Source: Paenibacillus sp. E222
GTDB lineage: Bacteria; Bacillota; Bacilli; Paenibacillales; Paenibacillaceae
Assembly (NCBI RefSeq): GCF_013401555.1
Contig: NZ_CP058552.1
Span: 868,001-932,000 of the forward strand
Reading direction: 5' to 3'
Length of the DNA stretch: 64,000 nucleotides
Shown: positions 61,526-64,000 of the stretch, one piece after another
How the letters are laid out: each line of letters begins with the position of its first letter
How positions within the stretch are numbered: position 1 is the first letter of the stretch
The notes under the pieces: model-generated
Databases searched by the model: none
What the model saw: only the letters and a program-made list of their open reading frames with translations
What the model was told of the DNA's origin: nothing
Program-made: the position numbers and the translations under genes

Positions 61526-62065
61526 TTATCCAAACGGATTCTGGGCCCATTGCAGCAGTCTCTTCCGGGTAATTTTCCCGTGTGACGTATGTTGAATAAC
61601 TTGGCCGCCGTCCAGCAGCAGCACTTGAGGCGATTCATGGTGAACCTCGGTGTCTTCCGCAATGCGGCGGGACAGCGAGCGACTTTCGATGACTTTGACG
61701 ATCCGGTACTCCATCTTCTGTGCGGGATCTGATGCGTTCGAGCCCACAAACGCCATAAACTCCCTGTATGCTCTCGCACTGATTGAACAAGTTGTACTGT
61801 GTTTCAGCAGCAGCACCGGATGATCCTGCGATTGCTCAAGTACCTCTTCCCAGTCCTCCTGCTTACGCAATTCCTTGACATGTTCACTCAGCATATCATC
61901 CAGCCCCGAGCCTGCACGTTTGCTAACGACAGATCCAACCACGACGCCCAGTGCCACACCAAAGGCTATCCCCAGAGCGATCTGGTTCGTTGCCACACCA
62001 ATACTCGTTCCAATGACAATACCCACCCCAAGCCAAAGAGTTTGAGGATTCGCTTTTTTATCCAT
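61526..62065 (-). CDS. Membrane-anchored YtxJ/bacilliredoxin-like protein
   Basis: The C-terminal 110 residues match the YtxJ (BrxC) monothiol bacilliredoxin family, which removes bacillithiol from oxidised proteins. The active site reads HSTTCSISARAYREF with a single Cys near residue 93. ESPQVLLLDGG and an HTSHGKITRKRLLQW end follow. YtxJ is usually about 110 residues. Here an extra N-terminal part (about 5-53) carries two Gly-rich hydrophobic segments, so the thioredoxin-like domain is probably tethered to the membrane. I chose ATG 62065, nine bases after AAGGAGG. The closer ATG at 62074 has no gap. Confidence 0.82.
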   Translation of the reverse strand: MDKKANPQTLWLGVGIVIGTSIGVATNQIALGIAFGVALGVVVGSVVSKRAGSGLDDMLSEHVKELRKQEDWEEVLEQSQDHPVLLLKHSTTCSISARAYREFMAFVGSNASDPAQKMEYRIVKVIESRSLSRRIAEDTEVHHESPQVLLLDGGQVIQHTSHGKITRKRLLQWAQNPFG

Positions 62066-62131
62066 GGAGATCATCCTCCTTGCAGATATTTATATAATAA
62101 TATTTACTTTAATGTAGGAACAGTCGCTCGT

Positions 62132-62160
62132 TTGCCTGTATAAAAGGGCTATGGTAACAT
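62132..62160 (+). promoter_or_regulatory. Candidate promoter of the structured RNA
   Basis: TTGCCT (62132-62137), a 17-base spacer and TAACAT (62155-62160) put a start near 62167, right at the beginning of the hairpin-rich stretch. Confidence 0.5.
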
Positions 62161-62166
62161 AAGAAT

Positions 62167-62265
62167 AGACAACAAGGAGAGGTAAAACCCTCTCACGGAG
62201 CATCTATTCAGATGCAGAGCAAATCCCACCGCAGGCAGTCAACCTGTTTAACGGTGGGTTTTTGT
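62167..62265 (+). ncRNA. Unassigned structured RNA with its own terminator
   Basis: The roughly 95-base transcript would contain three hairpins: GAGAGG with CCTCTC, GCATCT-ATTC-AGATGC, and a final terminator CCCACCG with CGGTGGG followed by TTTTTG, with a small CAGG/CCTG stem inside it. No ORF is present. It stands between a divergent minus-strand gene and a plus-strand gene that begins 170 bases later. I could not match it to riboswitch classes that I know. It may be a small regulatory RNA or an orphan leader. Confidence 0.5.
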
Positions 62266-62320
62266 TTATGACTTCATTATGGTAATTTCCGCCCGTTGTC
62301 TCCCGAAAATTATACCATAG

Positions 62321-62341
62321 GCGCCTACGCAGGCGCTTTTA
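62321..62341 (+). terminator. Second small terminator-like hairpin
   Basis: GCGCCT-ACGC-AGGCGC is followed by TTTTA. It may back up the preceding terminator or belong to the leader of the next gene. Confidence 0.5.
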
Positions 62342-62434
62342 TATTCCTCATCGAAGGGTCCATTTTTGTGATACACTGAGTGTAATTTGGCAACGATGAA
62401 TATGAAGAACTGATTGGAAAGGCGGAAAATCGTT

Positions 62435-63307
62435 ATGGGATATGCTTTTATGATCGAACCGCAGTATTATACCGCTTTGGAGAACGAAGACGAGTTGATT
62501 GAGAAGTGCCAGGAATGGGGCCTGCTTTCGGAAAAAGCAACGAAGGTCAAAACGTTCTATTATAAAGGGAATGGGCTGAATATGCCTTGCACCATCGTTG
62601 GCTTTGTCGATCATATGGCAGCAGTCATTCAATTGGACAATGATCAGAAACACTGTATTCATCCGTCTTATCTGAAAGAAATGCAGGCGTCCAGCTATAA
62701 TGTGAGAAGTTCGATTGCAGCGGGAACGGACAAGTCTAGCGAACCAGTCGTGGTAAGTAATACAGAGAATCTCACCACTTCTGAAGCTGTACAAAATTCT
62801 GAACCTGTGACTAATTTGGATGAGATTACATCCGGTTTGCATAGTTCCGATTCAGAACTGGATGTGGACACGGATGACGATGATTCCTCCTCTGCTTTAA
62901 AAGGCGACCCTGACGGTCTGGTGGAAGAGTATGTTGGACCTGCTAACGCAACAAGCAGCGCTGCTAAACCAAAGGCAAAAACCGCAGGTAAAGCTAAATC
63001 GCTTAAGATTGAATTGCCAGAGGGTAAAGTGAAAATGTCTGCGGTTGTGAAGGAATTTACAACCGTGCCGAACCACTTCTCCGACAATGATGATGAAGTC
63101 ATTATCTATGAAGCCGTTACGATCACCGAGCCCGAAGTTGTTGATGTGGGCGAAGCCTGGTCCAGCCACAGTGCCACGATTAAGAAGCAGGAGCTTGAGG
63201 TTGGCGATGTGCTTACTTTTGAAGCAAAGATTATCAAGAAAAAGCTGGCCAAGAATCCTGTTCCCTACAAAATCAACAATCCTTCCAAGATTCAGAAAGA
63301 AGTCTAA
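62435..63307 (+). CDS. Unknown protein with acidic Ser-rich linker
   Basis: The 290-residue soluble protein has an N-terminal domain (about 1-85, with YYTALENEDELIEKCQEWG). A low-complexity Ser/Thr/Asp/Glu stretch follows (about 95-165, including DVDTDDDDSSSALKG). After a Lys/Ala-rich hinge (KPKAKTAGKAKSLK) comes a C-terminal beta-rich domain (about 190-290) with a basic tail. I do not recognise either domain. I chose ATG 62435, since AAAGGCGG lies nine bases before it; an earlier TTG at 62414 is less likely. A strong terminator follows. The acidic linker suggests flexible tethering. Confidence 0.75.
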   Translation: MGYAFMIEPQYYTALENEDELIEKCQEWGLLSEKATKVKTFYYKGNGLNMPCTIVGFVDHMAAVIQLDNDQKHCIHPSYLKEMQASSYNVRSSIAAGTDKSSEPVVVSNTENLTTSEAVQNSEPVTNLDEITSGLHSSDSELDVDTDDDDSSSALKGDPDGLVEEYVGPANATSSAAKPKAKTAGKAKSLKIELPEGKVKMSAVVKEFTTVPNHFSDNDDEVIIYEAVTITEPEVVDVGEAWSSHSATIKKQELEVGDVLTFEAKIIKKKLAKNPVPYKINNPSKIQKEV

Positions 63308-63344
63308 TTTTAGATTAGCAACTATACACACCTTGCAGGAGTCA

Positions 63345-63386
63345 CAAAAAACCTCCAGACACGTTACTCATGTCTCGGAGGTTTTG
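63345..63386. terminator. Bidirectional terminator between the unknown gene and VOC gene
   Basis: AAAACCTCC pairs with GGAGGTTTT, with A and T runs at both sides. It fits both convergent genes. Confidence 0.85.
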
Positions 63387-63436
63387 TAGTTTTATCATAT
63401 AAAGTGGAGGCACTAACTCGCAATTTCTACTGATGT

Positions 63437-63868
63437 TTACTGATGGTTGGCTGCAACACAGCTAATCTGGAACTGAACGCCAAATTTATCGATAACCATG
63501 CCGTAGGCCGGACTCCAAAATGTTTCCTGGATCGGCATTTTCACTTCGCCACCGTCTTGCAGTTGGTTGAAAATCGCTTTGGCTTCTTCGGCAGTATCTG
63601 TGTTCACCGTGACATTCACATGATTACCTACAATATAAGGCATGCCAGGGAATGTATCGGATAACATCAATACAGAACTGCCAATCTGCAAGGAAGCATG
63701 CATGATGCGATCTTTCGCTTCGGGTGGTACGGGGTGGTCTGGGTTGGAAGGACCATCGCCAAATGTCTGGAGAGCCAGCACTTCCGCTCCAAATGCCTTT
63801 TTATAAAATTCCACTGCTTCACGTCCGTTACCATCCGTTACAAGATACACATTCAAGCTAATCGCCAT
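63437..63868 (-). CDS. VOC-family (PhnB-like) protein
   Basis: The 143-residue protein has the glyoxalase/bleomycin-resistance fold in its PhnB-type form: the N-terminus reads LNVYLVTDGNGREAVEFYKK, then IMHASLQIGSSVLMLSD near 55-71 and the end WSPAYGMVIDKFGVQFQISC. Such proteins bind a metal and small molecules, but most have no known substrate. AAGGAG lies eleven bases before the ATG. It is convergent with the preceding gene. I see nothing recognisable from 63869 to the window end. Confidence 0.88.
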   Translation of the reverse strand: MAISLNVYLVTDGNGREAVEFYKKAFGAEVLALQTFGDGPSNPDHPVPPEAKDRIMHASLQIGSSVLMLSDTFPGMPYIVGNHVNVTVNTDTAEEAKAIFNQLQDGGEVKMPIQETFWSPAYGMVIDKFGVQFQISCVAANHQ

Positions 63869-64000
63869 TCGTGCTTCATCTCCTTGATATCATGTAATTG
63901 AACCATTCCTGCCACCTGCGACATGAGTATATACGAATAGGTTGTCCGTTGACAAGAAGGGATTTCTGCAAGGTTCTCTATGAACAATTCCTGCCTCTCA

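Noticed and set aside
62167..62265. Known riboswitch (preQ1, THF, ZTP, guanidine, c-di-GMP)
   Set aside because: The hairpin order and the conserved joining bases of these classes do not match, so I left it as unassigned.

Overview
The window looks like a chromosomal segment of a low-to-mid GC Firmicute, most probably Paenibacillus. The reasons are a complete 16S-23S-5S operon followed by a 17-gene tRNA cluster, many AraC/YesN-YesM style sugar systems, Gram-positive ribosome binding sites (AGGAGG-like), CcpA-type cre sites and LicT-type antitermination. No phage, insertion sequence or CRISPR array was seen. The species call is inference; the 16S sequence (18375-19929, minus strand) would settle it.

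Layout. 1-5 kb: the tail of a DUF4261-like gene, a tiny orphan ORF, a GNAT/membrane protein pair, a chemotaxis receptor and a LacI-family regulator. 5-13 kb: a myo-inositol catabolic operon read on the minus strand in the order iolD-iolE-iolC-iolA-iolG-iolB, with the lacI-type regulator as its last gene. Its promoter (12957-12985) is followed by three copies of a TTAAGCGCTTAA-like palindrome. 13.1-20.3 kb: rrn operon on the minus strand (two promoters, 16S, 23S, 5S, short terminator-like hairpin) and then 17 tRNA genes. Two of these tRNAs (Asp and Glu) carry a duplicated 3' end separated by a related, foldable element of about 100 bp, which is the oddest structure in the window.

20.7-31.8 kb: a GNAT gene, then a carbohydrate system on the minus strand: solute-binding lipoprotein, two CUT1 permeases, YesM kinase and YesN regulator. 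A GH105-like hydrolase with a long N-terminal extension lies upstream, followed by an EEP-family phosphatase/nuclease. 31.9-36.8 kb: a SWIM zinc-finger protein overlapping an SNF2 helicase (a YwqB/YwqA-like pair). 36.9-43.1 kb: a small secreted helical protein and a beta-glucoside operon (licT, bglP, GH1 6-phospho-beta-glucosidase, kdgT) with two RAT/terminator switches. 43.2-49.4 kb: ECF sigma factor with DUF4179 anti-sigma and VanZ-like protein, udk, csaA, an AraC regulator and a divergent GH4 alpha-galactosidase.

49.4-59.2 kb: a kdp potassium-uptake locus on the minus strand, in the order small membrane peptide, kdpF, kdpA, kdpB, kdpC, then kdpD split into two genes and kdpE. The N-terminal KdpD protein contains the sensor module twice. 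59.4-64 kb: an XRE/ImmA-protease gene with an upstream partner (possible toxin-antitoxin or stress module), a membrane-anchored bacilliredoxin-like protein, an unassigned structured RNA ending in a terminator, an unknown protein with an acidic linker, and a VOC-family protein. The themes are sugar acquisition under catabolite control, translation genes, and potassium and stress homeostasis.
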